Source: Parabacteroides distasonis (GTDB lineage Bacteria; Bacteroidota; Bacteroidia; Bacteroidales; Tannerellaceae). From it: DNA of 40,771 nucleotides. Under the pieces are notes generated by a model that made no database searches, was not told where the DNA came from, and saw only the letters and a program-made list of their open reading frames with translations. The stretch spans positions 1 through 40,771 of the forward strand of contig SUXM01000025.1 in NCBI GenBank assembly GCA_015060925.1, given 5' to 3'. Within the stretch, counting starts at the first letter, position 1; each line of letters starts with the position of its first letter. The translations under genes were made by a program, and so were the position numbers. Shown one piece after another: positions 7,831 to 17,345 of the stretch.

Positions 7831-8898
7831 ATGGAAATGGAATTAGAATCAATCTTATTACCCGGAGTTGACGGACAACGCCCTATAGTGATTGCCGGCC
7901 CATGTAGCGCAGAAACAGAAGAACAGGTGATGGAAACAGCCAAAAGTTTGGCAGACAGAGGAACCAAAATATTTCGTGCCGGTATCTGGAAACCGAGAAC
8001 TAAACCAGGAGGTTTTGAAGGTGTGGGTGTAGAAGGTTTAAGTTGGTTGAAACGTGTCAAGAAAGAAACAGGCATGTATGTTACAACGGAGGTTGCCACT
8101 AAAGATCATGTATTTGAAGCACTAAAAGCCGGTATCGATATCCTTTGGATCGGAGCACGAACAAGTGCTAACCCTTTTGCCGTACAGGAGATTGCCGATG
8201 CATTAAAAGGCGTAGATGTCCCTGTCCTCATCAAAAACCCTGTCAACCCAGATTTGGAATTATGGATTGGGGCCATCCAACGTATCTATAATGCAGGTAT
8301 CCGCCGCATCGGTGTAATCCACCGTGGGTTCAGTTCATACGATAAAAAGATGTACCGCAATTCACCACTTTGGCATATCCCTATCGAATTACGCCGCCGT
8401 ATCCCTCATTTACCTATATTCTGTGATCCCAGCCACATCGGTGGTAAACGAGAATTGGTTGCTCCTTTATGCCAGCAGGCTATGGACTTGAGTTTTGATG
8501 GTCTGATCATTGAATCACACTGTAATCCAGACAAGGCATGGAGCGATGCTTCCCAGCAAATCACTCCGGAAGTGTTGGATTACGTTTTGAACCTACTTGT
8601 CATCCGCGATTCAAACCAGACAACAGAAAACTTGGCTGAATTACGCCGCCAAATAGACGGTATCGATGAACAGCTATTAGAATTATTAGCTAAACGTATG
8701 CGCATCTCCCGTGAAATCGGTATCTACAAGAAAGAGCATAATATGCCCATCTTGCAATCGCCACGCTATAGCGAAATCTTAGAGAAACGTTCTAACATGG
8801 GTGAACAGATGGAGTTGAACACTGAATTCGTCAAAAATATCCTCAAAAACATTCATGAAGAGTCTGTACACCAACAGATGATAATTATGAATCAATAA
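7831..8898 (+). CDS. Bifunctional DAHP synthase / chorismate mutase
   Basis: A 355-aa fusion. Residues ~1-255 are a class I (KDO8P-synthase-like) 3-deoxy-D-arabino-heptulosonate 7-phosphate synthase: GPCSAET, FRAGIWKPRTKPGGF, GARTSANPF, IHRGFSSY, DPSHIGGKR. Residues ~265-350 are an AroQ-type chorismate mutase (LRRQIDGIDEQLLELLAKRM, ISREIGIYKKEH). It therefore catalyses both the first committed shikimate step (PEP plus erythrose 4-phosphate) and the chorismate branch point to prephenate. In homologues the mutase domain also mediates feedback inhibition by prephenate. It feeds pheA upstream and tyrA downstream. It begins 11 bp after the aminotransferase. No ESRP/ACT-type regulatory domain is seen. 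Confidence 0.95.
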   Translation: MEMELESILLPGVDGQRPIVIAGPCSAETEEQVMETAKSLADRGTKIFRAGIWKPRTKPGGFEGVGVEGLSWLKRVKKETGMYVTTEVATKDHVFEALKAGIDILWIGARTSANPFAVQEIADALKGVDVPVLIKNPVNPDLELWIGAIQRIYNAGIRRIGVIHRGFSSYDKKMYRNSPLWHIPIELRRRIPHLPIFCDPSHIGGKRELVAPLCQQAMDLSFDGLIIESHCNPDKAWSDASQQITPEVLDYVLNLLVIRDSNQTTENLAELRRQIDGIDEQLLELLAKRMRISREIGIYKKEHNMPILQSPRYSEILEKRSNMGEQMELNTEFVKNILKNIHEESVHQQMIIMNQ

Positions 8899-8909
8899 AT
8901 AAAAAAGGC

Positions 8910-9683
8910 ATGAAGATTTTAATATTAGGAGCCGGCAAAATGGGCTCCTTCTTTACCGACCTGTTAAGTTTTGAACATGAAGTGGCGGTTTTGGAAAGCA
9001 ATCCTAAACGTATGCGCTTTATCTATAATGCACTTCGTTTGCAGAGACCTGAAGAGGTAGCGGAATTCAATCCCGATTTGGTAATCAATTGCGTAACACT
9101 TAGCTACACAATTGAGGCATTCCAAAACGTCATGCCCTACTTGCAACCCACCTGTATCATTTCTGATATAGCATCTGTAAAAACGCATCTTAAAGAGTTT
9201 TATGAAACTTGCGGTTTCCGTTATGTCTCCACACACCCTATGTTTGGACCGACATTTGCCAATTTAGGACAGTTGGAAAATGAGAATACCATCATCATAT
9301 CAGAAGGAGACCATTTAGGAAAGATATTCTTTAAAGACATATACGCCAGCCTTCGTTTGCACATCTGCGAATACTCTTTCGAGGAGCATGACAAGGTGGT
9401 CGCTTACTCATTAGGTATCCCCTTTGCTTCAACGATGGTTTTTGCAGCAACTATGAAGCATCAAGATGCACCGGGAACTACATTCAAGCGACATATGAAC
9501 ATCGCCCGGGGGTTATTATCGGAAGATGACTATTTATTGACTGAAATTCTATTCAACCCACGTACCCCACAACAGATCTCACGTATCCAGGAAGAACTTG
9601 ATATCTTGCAAGAATTGATAAAGAACAAAGACTCAGAAGGTATGAAAGGCTATCTGACCAAGATACGAAAAAACATAGAATAA
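8910..9683 (+). CDS. tyrA: Prephenate dehydrogenase
   Basis: A 257-aa NAD(P)-dependent enzyme converting prephenate to 4-hydroxyphenylpyruvate for tyrosine synthesis. It has the nucleotide-binding start MKILILGAGKMGSFF, VINCVT, SDIASVK and the substrate-binding THPMFGPT block typical of TyrA. It is short and monofunctional, without a fused chorismate mutase or ACT domain, so tyrosine control probably relies on the attenuator and on competition. It starts 11 bp after the DAHP synthase-mutase gene and is the last gene of the operon, ending directly at a strong terminator. Confidence 0.93.
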   Translation: MKILILGAGKMGSFFTDLLSFEHEVAVLESNPKRMRFIYNALRLQRPEEVAEFNPDLVINCVTLSYTIEAFQNVMPYLQPTCIISDIASVKTHLKEFYETCGFRYVSTHPMFGPTFANLGQLENENTIIISEGDHLGKIFFKDIYASLRLHICEYSFEEHDKVVAYSLGIPFASTMVFAATMKHQDAPGTTFKRHMNIARGLLSEDDYLLTEILFNPRTPQQISRIQEELDILQELIKNKDSEGMKGYLTKIRKNIE

Positions 9684-9723
9684 AAAAACTCCCTAAAAGC
9701 TTAAAGGCTTTTAGGGAGTTTTT
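9684..9723. terminator. Bidirectional intrinsic terminator between tyrA and rho
   Basis: A perfect 17-bp stem (9684-9700 with 9707-9723) with a 6-nt loop. Its ends are A-runs on one side and T-runs on the other, so it works in both directions. It serves the aromatic operon (+) and rho (-), which converge here. Confidence 0.92.
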
Positions 9724-9740
9724 CTTACATAAAGAGTTCT

Positions 9741-11684
9741 TTATCCGTTCATAGACGCCAAAAACTCCATATTATCAAATGTTTGTTCCATACGCTGTTT
9801 AACAAATTCCATAGCCTCTATGGAATTCATATCTGCTAAATATTTACGCAAAATCCACATACGGTTCACTGTATTTTCATCTTGCAACAAGTCATCACGA
9901 CGTGTACTTGAGGCTGTAATATCTACTGCCGGATAGATACGTTTATTCGCTAACTTGCGATCTAACTGCAATTCCATATTACCTGTACCCTTAAACTCTT
10001 CAAAGATTACATCATCCATCTTGGAGCCGGTCTCAGTCAAGGCTGTCGCCAAAATAGTCAAACTACCACCGTTCTCAATATTGCGGGCTGCACCAAAGAA
10101 ACGTTTAGGTTTCTGCAACGCATTGGCATCAACACCTCCGGAAAGCACCTTACCGGAAGCTGGCTGAACCGTATTATATGCACGAGCCAAACGAGTAATG
10201 GAATCCAAAAGGATTACAACATCATGACCACATTCCACCATACGTTTTGCTTTGTTCAAAACAATCTCTGCAATTTTCACATGACGTTCTGCCGGTTCAT
10301 CAAATGTAGAGGCTATCACTTCCGCATCTACACTACGTGCCATGTCTGTCACCTCTTCCGGACGTTCATCTATCAAAAGAATAATCATATAAACTTCCGG
10401 ATGGTTGGCTGCTATCGCATTGGCAATATCTTTTAACAACATGGTTTTACCGGTTTTAGGTTGAGCCACAATCAAACCACGTTGCCCTTTTCCTATCGGA
10501 GAGAACAAATCTACCACACGAACTGCAATGTTATCATATACTTTCGGAGATTTACGAGCAGTCAACATAAACTTTTCATCCGGGAAAAGTGGCGTCAAAT
10601 GGTCAAATGGCACACGATCACGCACCTCTTCCGGTGTCAAGCCATTAATCTTATCTACCTTCACTAACGGGAAATACTTTTCACCCTCTTTTGGCGGGCG
10701 AATAGATCCCTCAACCACGTCACCGGTCTTCAATCCTAACAACTTGATTTGTGATTGTGAAACATAAATATCATCCGGTGAAGTCAAGTAATTATAGTCA
10801 GAAGAACGTAAAAAACCATAACCATCAGGCATCATTTCCAATACCCCTGTACCAGTCAAGATGCCATCAAACTCATATTGCTTATCTTGAGGTACATTAT
10901 TACCGTTATTGTTATTACGTTGATTGTTGGTATGATTGTTGAAATTGTTATGGTTATTCTGTCTATTATTCTGACGCTGTTGGTTATTCTGATGCGTGTT
11001 ATTGCTTTGTTCGTTCGTGTTTTTAGAAGGGGCTAAAGGAAAAAGCTGGTCTAATACAGACTTCGTATCTGGATGACGGAACACAACGCGTTTGGTTTGT
11101 TCCTCTTTCAATGCATCCTCCATATCTACGGATTCTTCATCAATCTTTGTTTCTGGCATTAGCTTGGAAGAGGTTTCTTTTCTTGAAGAGACAACATCTG
11201 AAGAAACAGACAGCTTTTCTTCTTTTATATCCGAAATATTTATCTCCTCTTTATTCTCTATATCCTCTGAAGCTCGATGGAATACCGGCTTTTCTATCTC
11301 TTTATTTGAATCTGAAAGATTTTGTTCTGTTTCTCTATTTGTAACGACTACTACATTCTCTTTCTTTTCAATACGATTTCTCTTTTTACGTTCCTTAGGT
11401 TCTGCAACAGCTACTTTTTCATCTGACTGAGTTTTAGTTTCTTTCTTTTCTTCTTTAGCTTCTGTTGTTTCTACCACTTTCTTGGCCTTAGGAGGTCTGC
11501 CTCTACGAGCTGCAGCTTTTTCAACTTGAATTTCTGCAAAAGAAATAGCTTGTTCATCTAAAATACGATATATAAGATCATCTTTTTTTAAAGAGCTTAC
11601 TTTTTTAATCCCTAATTCTTCCGCAATACTCTGCAACTCTGGAAGAAGTTTTTCATTTAGTTCTAAAATGTTATATTTCTGCAT
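9741..11684 (-). CDS. rho: Transcription termination factor Rho with long Asn/Gln-rich disordered insert
   Basis: A 647-aa hexameric RNA-dependent ATPase that terminates transcription. The Rho N-terminal helical domain (about 1-45: [17 protein letters not shown]) is followed by ~215 residues of disordered insert. It starts with an AT-hook-like [10 protein letters not shown], continues as a Lys/Glu-rich stretch, and ends in an Asn/Gln block (about 230-262) before the cold-shock RNA-binding domain ([22 protein letters not shown]). The ATPase core has Walker A AQPKTGKT, Walker [11 protein letters not shown] and the Q/R-loop region. E. coli Rho is about 419 aa; the extra length is the insert. In Bacteroides thetaiotaomicron a comparable insert drives Rho condensation. 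Upstream in-frame codons to 11720 exist, but the Rho_N fold begins at ATG 11684. Confidence 0.96.
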   Translation of the reverse strand: MQKYNILELNEKLLPELQSIAEELGIKKVSSLKKDDLIYRILDEQAISFAEIQVEKAAARRGRPPKAKKVVETTEAKEEKKETKTQSDEKVAVAEPKERKKRNRIEKKENVVVVTNRETEQNLSDSNKEIEKPVFHRASEDIENKEEINISDIKEEKLSVSSDVVSSRKETSSKLMPETKIDEESVDMEDALKEEQTKRVVFRHPDTKSVLDQLFPLAPSKNTNEQSNNTHQNNQQRQNNRQNNHNNFNNHTNNQRNNNNGNNVPQDKQYEFDGILTGTGVLEMMPDGYGFLRSSDYNYLTSPDDIYVSQSQIKLLGLKTGDVVEGSIRPPKEGEKYFPLVKVDKINGLTPEEVRDRVPFDHLTPLFPDEKFMLTARKSPKVYDNIAVRVVDLFSPIGKGQRGLIVAQPKTGKTMLLKDIANAIAANHPEVYMIILLIDERPEEVTDMARSVDAEVIASTFDEPAERHVKIAEIVLNKAKRMVECGHDVVILLDSITRLARAYNTVQPASGKVLSGGVDANALQKPKRFFGAARNIENGGSLTILATALTETGSKMDDVIFEEFKGTGNMELQLDRKLANKRIYPAVDITASSTRRDDLLQDENTVNRMWILRKYLADMNSIEAMEFVKQRMEQTFDNMEFLASMNG

Positions 11685-11838
11685 AATGCGAAGTTTAAAT
11701 GAGTAGGCATAAATCCCCAAAAGGTCAGCCTAACAACCCCATTTATAATTTATATTTTAATTATTAATGTACTTAAAGAAAACCGATTTGTTTAGCTAAC
11801 TTGAGTTTATTAGCAACATCTGCGGAGTAAAATCTTTG

Positions 11839-11846
11839 CAAATGTA
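11839..11846 (-). promoter_or_regulatory. -7 box for rho
   Basis: TACATTTG on the minus strand matches TAnnTTTG; a matching TTTG is not evident 19-21 bp upstream, where the sequence is the end of tilS. It would give a 5' leader of about 150 nt before the rho ATG at 11684, room for autoregulation. I see no strong hairpin in that leader. Confidence 0.45.
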
Positions 11847-11872
11847 TAATATTTTTTACATTAACTTACTTT

Positions 11873-13189
11873 TTATCTCGAAAATTTCACAACTAATACT
11901 CTTTTTGTTGTTTTGTCCACACGATAACGATTATCCGAACGTTCACCAACAATCCAAATAATAGCGTCTCCACTACACAAAAGCCATGCCCGTTCTTTAT
12001 CTAACCGGCTAAATTTATGATCAGAGAAATAATCACTCAATTTTTTGCGTCCTTTCATTCCAAAAGGGATAAACCAATCCCCTTTTTGCCAAGTACGCAA
12101 TAGTAAAGGTTGTTCCAACTTATCAAAATCAAAATAGGCTATATTTGAATCCTTCTGTAGATGGAAATCTTCTGTTATAACAATTTCTTCAAAAGAAAGT
12201 TCAATAGGAAGTTGTCTATTGGTATTATGTAAATCCAAATGATATATACGCTCCTTCTTTTCAGTTAAAGGGGTAAGCAACAAAACATCCCTGTCTTTTA
12301 TTAACCGATGGGTTGGAGAATAAAAAATCCTCCCTGATTCTTTATTAAAAGACAGATAAATTGCATCAACTACAGATGGAGAAAAATTGTAATCCTTAAG
12401 AATCTCATACAATATGGTTTGGGGAGAAGGTGTACGCATCAATTCGACAATGGAAAGTGAATGGTCTTCTTTTATCACACGTCTTTTTGCCTCTTCCACT
12501 GCATGCATATAGATGGCCTCTACATCTGACATATGATTAGCAGTATGAACTATAGCCTTCTTGACAGAAGGATTGATTTCTTGCAATAGAGGAAGCACAC
12601 GCAAACGAAAAAAATTACGTGTATAAAGATCAGATAGGTTGGTACTATCTGTAACATAAGCAATTTGTCGTTTCTCCAACCAAACTTGAATTTCATCACG
12701 GCTTACAGACAACAAAGGACGAATAATAAACCCGTTTTTCGGACGGATTCCTCTCATTCCACGAATACTGGAACCACGTACCAAATTCATTAACAGAGTT
12801 TCTACTTGGTCATCTTGATGATGAGCTACTGCAATCGCTTGCGCTTGCATATTCACACGTTGCTCTTCAAACCAACGATATCTCAACTCGCGGGCTGCCA
12901 TCTCTATAGAAAGGTTATTCTCCTGAGCATACACTTGCGTATCAAAATCTACCTTCAAAAAAGGGACATGCAACTTTTCTACATAATTGTGGGTAAACCT
13001 TTCATCCCGTTCTGACTCCTCTCCTCTCAAATGAAAGTTACAATGTGCAGCAATACAGGAATAGCCCAACTCAACCAAAAGGGTGAGTAGGGCTATTGAA
13101 TCCGCTCCGCCACTTACACCGACCAACACCGGCCGTTTTTCTGTAAGCAACTGATATTTCTCTATATATGCACGGACAATGTCCCGCAT
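11873..13189 (-). CDS. tilS: tRNA(Ile)-lysidine synthase
   Basis: A 438-aa enzyme that adds lysine to C34 of the minor tRNA-Ile (CAU anticodon), converting it to read AUA. The ATP-pyrophosphatase loop SGGADSIALL is at about 25-34, followed by the family's HCNFHLRGEES and the AVAHHQDDQVETLLMNLVRGS block. The C-terminal third (about 350-438) is the TilS substrate-binding domain (KGDWFIPFGMKGRKKLSDYFSD as the recognisable part). The length and motifs are complete. It starts 3 bp after the zinc-ribbon protein gene, so it is the last gene of a nif3-like/zinc-ribbon/tilS operon. Confidence 0.95.
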   Translation of the reverse strand: MRDIVRAYIEKYQLLTEKRPVLVGVSGGADSIALLTLLVELGYSCIAAHCNFHLRGEESERDERFTHNYVEKLHVPFLKVDFDTQVYAQENNLSIEMAARELRYRWFEEQRVNMQAQAIAVAHHQDDQVETLLMNLVRGSSIRGMRGIRPKNGFIIRPLLSVSRDEIQVWLEKRQIAYVTDSTNLSDLYTRNFFRLRVLPLLQEINPSVKKAIVHTANHMSDVEAIYMHAVEEAKRRVIKEDHSLSIVELMRTPSPQTILYEILKDYNFSPSVVDAIYLSFNKESGRIFYSPTHRLIKDRDVLLLTPLTEKKERIYHLDLHNTNRQLPIELSFEEIVITEDFHLQKDSNIAYFDFDKLEQPLLLRTWQKGDWFIPFGMKGRKKLSDYFSDHKFSRLDKERAWLLCSGDAIIWIVGERSDNRYRVDKTTKRVLVVKFSR

Positions 13190-13192
13190 TGA

Positions 13193-13957
13193 TTAATCTT
13201 CTATACCTGCCAATTCTGGGTCAATCATAATACGACCACAGTATTCGCAAACGATAATTTTTTTACGCAACTTAATATCCAACTGTTTCTGAGGCGGAAT
13301 CTTATTGAAACAACCTCCACATGCACCACGTTGCACATAAACCACAGCCAATCCATTTCGTGCTCCTTTACGGATACGTTTAAAAGCGGTTAACAAACGA
13401 GGTTCAATATTCGCTTCTAACTTTTTCGCTTTATCACGTAATTTTTCTTCATCCTGCTTTGTTTCAGAGATAATCTGTTCCAATTCATTTTGCTTTTGAA
13501 TTAAATCAGCCTTACGACCTTCCAGTCTTTCTGTCAACTCTGCAATCTCTGTCTTCTTACGATTTACAGCTTCATTATACTCACGAATTTTCTTTTCCGA
13601 GAATTCTATTTCAAGTCCTTGAAATTCTATTTCCTTTGACAAATTATCAAATTCGCGGTTATTACGCACATTATCTAATTGCGTTTTATATTTTTCAATC
13701 AGACCGGTAGACTCTGTAATCTTATGCTTTTGTTCTACAACTGCATTTTCAAAGTCCACAATTTCAGACTGATAGTTTTGAAGACGCGTTTCCAAACCTG
13801 CGATCTCATCTTCTAAATCTTGTACCTCCAATGGTAGTTCACCACGAAGCGTTTTGATCTTATCAATTTCAGTCATCATCGTCTGAAGCTGATACAGCGT
13901 AGAAAGTTTTTCTTCTACTGTAATCTCTTTTTCAGCAGATTGTTTATCTGTAGCCAT
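13193..13957 (-). CDS. Coiled-coil protein with C-terminal C4 zinc ribbon
   Basis: A 254-aa conserved protein. About residues 15-190 are a long heptad-rich coiled coil (many Glu/Lys/Leu). The C-terminal ~55 residues carry a four-Cys zinc ribbon, CGGC (in RGACGGCFNKIPPQKQ) and CEYCGRI. This architecture is the CT398/zf-RING_7 family, often described as a putative nucleic-acid-binding zinc-ribbon protein; its function is not established. Neighbours are a Nif3-like gene ending 1 bp upstream and tilS 3 bp downstream, a conserved Bacteroidota trio. The tight spacing suggests co-translation. No signal peptide is present, so it is cytoplasmic. Confidence 0.88.
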   Translation of the reverse strand: MATDKQSAEKEITVEEKLSTLYQLQTMMTEIDKIKTLRGELPLEVQDLEDEIAGLETRLQNYQSEIVDFENAVVEQKHKITESTGLIEKYKTQLDNVRNNREFDNLSKEIEFQGLEIEFSEKKIREYNEAVNRKKTEIAELTERLEGRKADLIQKQNELEQIISETKQDEEKLRDKAKKLEANIEPRLLTAFKRIRKGARNGLAVVYVQRGACGGCFNKIPPQKQLDIKLRKKIIVCEYCGRIMIDPELAGIED

Positions 13958-13958
13958 T

Positions 13959-15056
13959 CTATAAATATTTTACCGGGTTTGAATTAACATTTGAAAAATG
14001 TACCGCAAAGGTAGGGAATTTTTTCGATATTATATTATAAAAGATATCTTTTGTACAGACTTCACTTTCATAATGTCCAATAACAGCTAACAATATACGA
14101 TCTTCTACATCATAAAAGTCATTATACTTAGCCTCTCCCGTTATAAAAACATCTGCCCCATAATGAATGGCATCCTTGATCAAGAATGCACCACTTCCTC
14201 CGCATAATGCCACTTCTCTAATAGATTTGCCTGTCAAGGCAGAATGTTTAACACATCCTACTTGAAACAAATCCTTAATCCGTTGCAAGAAACTTAGTTC
14301 GTCTTCCTCTTCCGGCAATTCCCCTACAATTCCGGATCCCACTTGATTCCAGGAATTATCCAATGGGTAAAAATCAAAAGCTGGTTCTTCATAGGGATGA
14401 ACAGAAAGCAAGGCACGAGTAACTATTGATTTCTGGAACGCTGGTAATATCATTTCAATACGCACCTCTGATTCCGTATGTAATTCACCAATCTCCCCAC
14501 AAAATGGATTGGCATCTTTTCCAGCTCGGAATGTTCCTTCTCCAGATAGATTAAAACTACAAGAATCATACGCTCCAATAGCACCTGCACCAGCATTAAA
14601 AAGAGTGTTCCGTACCAAATCGGCATAATTATCTGGGACAAAAGTCACTAACTTTACTAATACCTCTTTTTGCGGACTTAAGATACGCACATTTTCCAAA
14701 CCGATCAACTCTGCTAAACGGAAATTAACACCATTTGCCGCATTATCTAAGTTTGTATGTGCTGCATAAATAACTAAATCATACTTACATGCTTTCATCA
14801 TACATCTTTCAATGTAAGTAGAACCAGTCAATGACTTAAAAGATTTAAAAGCTAAAGGATGGTGAGAGATAATCAAATTACATTCCAATTCCAATGCCTC
14901 ATCAATAACCTCTTCAGTTACATCCAAACAAAGGAGTACTCCTGTTGCTGTCTGGTTTACATCTCCCACTTGAACTCCTGCATTATCAAAACTTTCTTGC
15001 AATGGCAATGGAGCATGTAACTCTATCTCCTTAAGAATATCCTTTACTCTTAACAT
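13959..15056 (-). CDS. Nif3-like dinuclear metal centre hexameric protein (YbgI/YqfO family)
   Basis: A 365-aa member of the NIF3 family. The N-terminal half has LQESFDNAGVQVGD, ISHHPLAFKSF and YAAHTNLDNA, which provide the His/Asp metal ligands. The middle (~130-230) is the PII/CutA-like insert seen in the long forms (KLVTFVPDN, FNAGAGAIGAYDSC). The C-terminal part has CGGSGAFL and the metal-binding VIGHYESE. Members form toroidal hexamers with two metals per subunit. They are annotated as GTP cyclohydrolase I type 2 in some genomes, but the physiological role is unsettled. It is first in an operon with the zinc-ribbon gene and tilS. It begins just after the aspS terminator. Confidence 0.93.
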   Translation of the reverse strand: MLRVKDILKEIELHAPLPLQESFDNAGVQVGDVNQTATGVLLCLDVTEEVIDEALELECNLIISHHPLAFKSFKSLTGSTYIERCMMKACKYDLVIYAAHTNLDNAANGVNFRLAELIGLENVRILSPQKEVLVKLVTFVPDNYADLVRNTLFNAGAGAIGAYDSCSFNLSGEGTFRAGKDANPFCGEIGELHTESEVRIEMILPAFQKSIVTRALLSVHPYEEPAFDFYPLDNSWNQVGSGIVGELPEEEDELSFLQRIKDLFQVGCVKHSALTGKSIREVALCGGSGAFLIKDAIHYGADVFITGEAKYNDFYDVEDRILLAVIGHYESEVCTKDIFYNIISKKFPTFAVHFSNVNSNPVKYL

Positions 15057-15068
15057 AATCCTCTCTAT

Positions 15069-15111
15069 AAAAAAAGAGATAATATGCCATTACTCTTAGG
15101 CATATTATCTC
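15069..15111 (-). terminator. Intrinsic terminator of aspS
   Basis: A perfect 13-bp stem (15076-15088 with 15099-15111), a 10-nt loop and, on the minus strand, seven Us (15069-15075). It begins 9 bp after the aspS stop codon and separates aspS from the nif3-like operon. Confidence 0.88.
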
Positions 15112-15120
15112 CTGAAATAC

Positions 15121-16878
15121 TTATTCTTTTATATCAATTTTTAAACACAATTCATCCAACTGAGAATCATCCAATACTCCGGGAGCATCTAACATCACAT
15201 CACGTCCTGAATTATTTTTCGGGAATGCAATACAATCACGAATAGAATCCAAACCGGCAAATAATGAAACCCAACGATCCAATCCATAAGCTAAACCACC
15301 ATGAGGAGGAGCACCATATTTAAAAGCATTCATCAAGAAACCAAATCGTTCTTGTGCCATTTCATCCGTAAAACCTAACAATTTAAACATCTTATTCTGT
15401 AATTGACTATCATGGATACGGATAGAACCACCACCCACTTCAACACCATTGATAACCATATCATAGGCATTGGCACGAACTGCACCAGTATCACTATCTA
15501 ACAACGGAATATCTTCCGGCTTCGGAGAGGTAAACGGATGATGCATAGCATAGAAACGTTGATCTTCTTCACTCCATTCAAACAATGGGAAATCTACAAC
15601 CCATAAACATGCAAACTTATTTTTATCACGTAAGCCTAATTGTCCTGCTACTTCCAAACGCAATTCACAAAGTTGTTTGCGAGTCTTCATAGCGTCATCT
15701 CCAGATAGAATCAAAATCAAATCACCCGGTTTTGCACCAAAGGCATCTTTCATCTGTTGCAAAACTTCTTGCGTATAAAATTTATCCACACTTGATTTAA
15801 CATTGCCATTAGCTTCCACACGAGCATAGACCATACCTTTTGCTCCAATCTGCGGACGTTTTACGAAGTCTGTCAAAGCATCCAATTGTTTACGAGTATA
15901 AGTAGCAGCACCTTCTGCACAAATACCTCCAATATAAGCAGCATTGTCGAAAACAGGAAAACCATGCCCCTTCATGACATCCATCAATTCTACAAACTTC
16001 ATGTCAAAACGCAAATCCGGCTTATCACTACCATAGTACTTCATCGCATCATGCCAAGACATACGTGGGAACGGTTCATTTATCTCAATACCTTTAATGG
16101 TCTTAAACAAATATTTAGCCATTCCTTCAAAGATATTCAATACATCCTCCTGTTCAACAAAACTCATCTCACAATCGATTTGAGTAAATTCAGGCTGACG
16201 GTCTGCACGCAAATCCTCATCACGGAAACACTTTACAATTTGGAAATATCGATCAAAACCAGAAACCATCAGCAACTGCTTCAAAGTTTGCGGAGATTGA
16301 GGTAAAGCATAAAATTGTCCCGGGTTCATTCGTGAAGGAACAACAAAGTCACGTGCACCCTCTGGAGTAGAATTAACCAAAATAGGTGTTTCCACTTCCA
16401 AGAAACCCTGTTTATCCAAATAATTACGAACCTCAAAAGCCATGCGATGACGTAATTCCAAATTCTTACGAACAGCATTACGACGTAAATCCAAATAACG
16501 GTATTTCATACGCAAATCATCACCACCATCAGTATCATCTTCAATCGTAAAAGGAGGAGTAACTGCCGCATTCAAGATAGTCAGTTCCGATACTATCACT
16601 TCTATTTCACCAGTTGGTAAATGCAGGTTTTTATTAGAACGTTCACATACAGTTCCAGTCACCTGAATGACATATTCACGTCCCAACTTATTTGACTTAT
16701 CACAAAGTTCGGCATCTACCTCTTGATTAAAGACTAATTGCGTAACACCATAACGGTCACGTATATCAACAAAAGTCATACCGCCCATTTTACGGGTTTT
16801 CTGCACCCAACCGGCTAATGTAACTTCTAAACCTTTATCTGCAAGACGTAGCTCACCACAAGTTTTTGTTCTATACAT
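15121..16878 (-). CDS. aspS: Aspartate--tRNA ligase
   Basis: A 585-aa class II aminoacyl-tRNA synthetase charging tRNA-Asp. It has the N-terminal OB-fold anticodon-binding domain (about 1-105), the catalytic core with motif 1/2 ([37 protein letters not shown]), the bacterial GAD insertion domain (about 290-405) and motif 3 ([16 protein letters not shown]). Length and order match the bacterial type. Whether it is discriminating or non-discriminating cannot be decided from sequence reading alone. A -7 box TAAGTTTG (16911-16918, minus) precedes it, predicting transcription from near 16905. It is followed by a strong terminator, so it is monocistronic. Confidence 0.97.
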   Translation of the reverse strand: MYRTKTCGELRLADKGLEVTLAGWVQKTRKMGGMTFVDIRDRYGVTQLVFNQEVDAELCDKSNKLGREYVIQVTGTVCERSNKNLHLPTGEIEVIVSELTILNAAVTPPFTIEDDTDGGDDLRMKYRYLDLRRNAVRKNLELRHRMAFEVRNYLDKQGFLEVETPILVNSTPEGARDFVVPSRMNPGQFYALPQSPQTLKQLLMVSGFDRYFQIVKCFRDEDLRADRQPEFTQIDCEMSFVEQEDVLNIFEGMAKYLFKTIKGIEINEPFPRMSWHDAMKYYGSDKPDLRFDMKFVELMDVMKGHGFPVFDNAAYIGGICAEGAATYTRKQLDALTDFVKRPQIGAKGMVYARVEANGNVKSSVDKFYTQEVLQQMKDAFGAKPGDLILILSGDDAMKTRKQLCELRLEVAGQLGLRDKNKFACLWVVDFPLFEWSEEDQRFYAMHHPFTSPKPEDIPLLDSDTGAVRANAYDMVINGVEVGGGSIRIHDSQLQNKMFKLLGFTDEMAQERFGFLMNAFKYGAPPHGGLAYGLDRWVSLFAGLDSIRDCIAFPKNNSGRDVMLDAPGVLDDSQLDELCLKIDIKE

Positions 16879-16952
16879 AGTATATTTGTTATTATATTTT
16901 TTCGTGACCGCAAACTTACAAAAAATATTGAATTATTCTACTTATGCCATAT

Positions 16953-16997
16953 AAAAAGGAGAACATCTAAATAACTGTATTCTATGTTCTCCTTTTT
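16953..16997 (-). terminator. Intrinsic terminator of the YtxH-like gene
   Basis: A 14-bp perfect stem (16953-16966 with 16984-16997) with a 17-nt loop; the outer five pairs are A-T, so the 3' end is U-rich on either strand. It lies 22 bp beyond the stop codon of the small gene at 17020-17262. Confidence 0.8.
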
Positions 16998-17019
16998 CTT
17001 TGTTAACCAGAATAAAAAA

Positions 17020-17262
17020 TCACTTCTTCATATTATCGGCAAAAGAATGAACTTTATCCTTTACCTCTTCTACTTTTTCTGCGACATGACATGTATCTTC
17101 TGCCACTTTATCCGCCCACCTTTCTGCTCCATGCCGCATTTTATGGAAAGCATGGCACATCATTTCTCGTAGCTTAGCAGAACAAGTACAATGATAAACA
17201 ACAGCACCTAAAATGGTTCCTACACCTAATCCTACCCATAATTTACTACTTCCTGAATCCAT
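17020..17262 (-). CDS. Small YtxH-like membrane-anchored protein
   Basis: An 80-aa protein with one short hydrophobic segment near the N terminus (KLWVGLGVGTILGAVVYH, about 7-24), then a basic, charged amphipathic tail with a repeated pattern (ADKVAEDTCHVAEKVEEVKDKVHSFADNM). This is the general architecture of YtxH-domain proteins, small envelope proteins often linked to stress in other bacteria. There are several Cys/His residues (C26, C28, C36 region, C57) of unknown meaning. It has its own terminator and no obvious operon partners. The function is unknown; the YtxH assignment is by architecture. Confidence 0.75.
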   Translation of the reverse strand: MDSGSSKLWVGLGVGTILGAVVYHCTCSAKLREMMCHAFHKMRHGAERWADKVAEDTCHVAEKVEEVKDKVHSFADNMKK

Positions 17263-17345
17263 AATTACACAAGTTAAAATATTAATAATAAACAGATTAT
17301 TAAATAATCCTTTGATTCACATTTTAAAAACAATCAAGAATAAGT

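Noticed and set aside
10890..11010. AAC/AAT-rich tract considered as a DNA repeat or CRISPR-like array
   Set aside because: It codes in frame for the Asn/Gln-rich part of Rho, with no regular spacers.
14006..14013. -7-like TACCTTTG near the end of the Nif3-like gene
   Set aside because: No matching -33 element and the genes are 1-3 bp apart, so a separate promoter is not needed.
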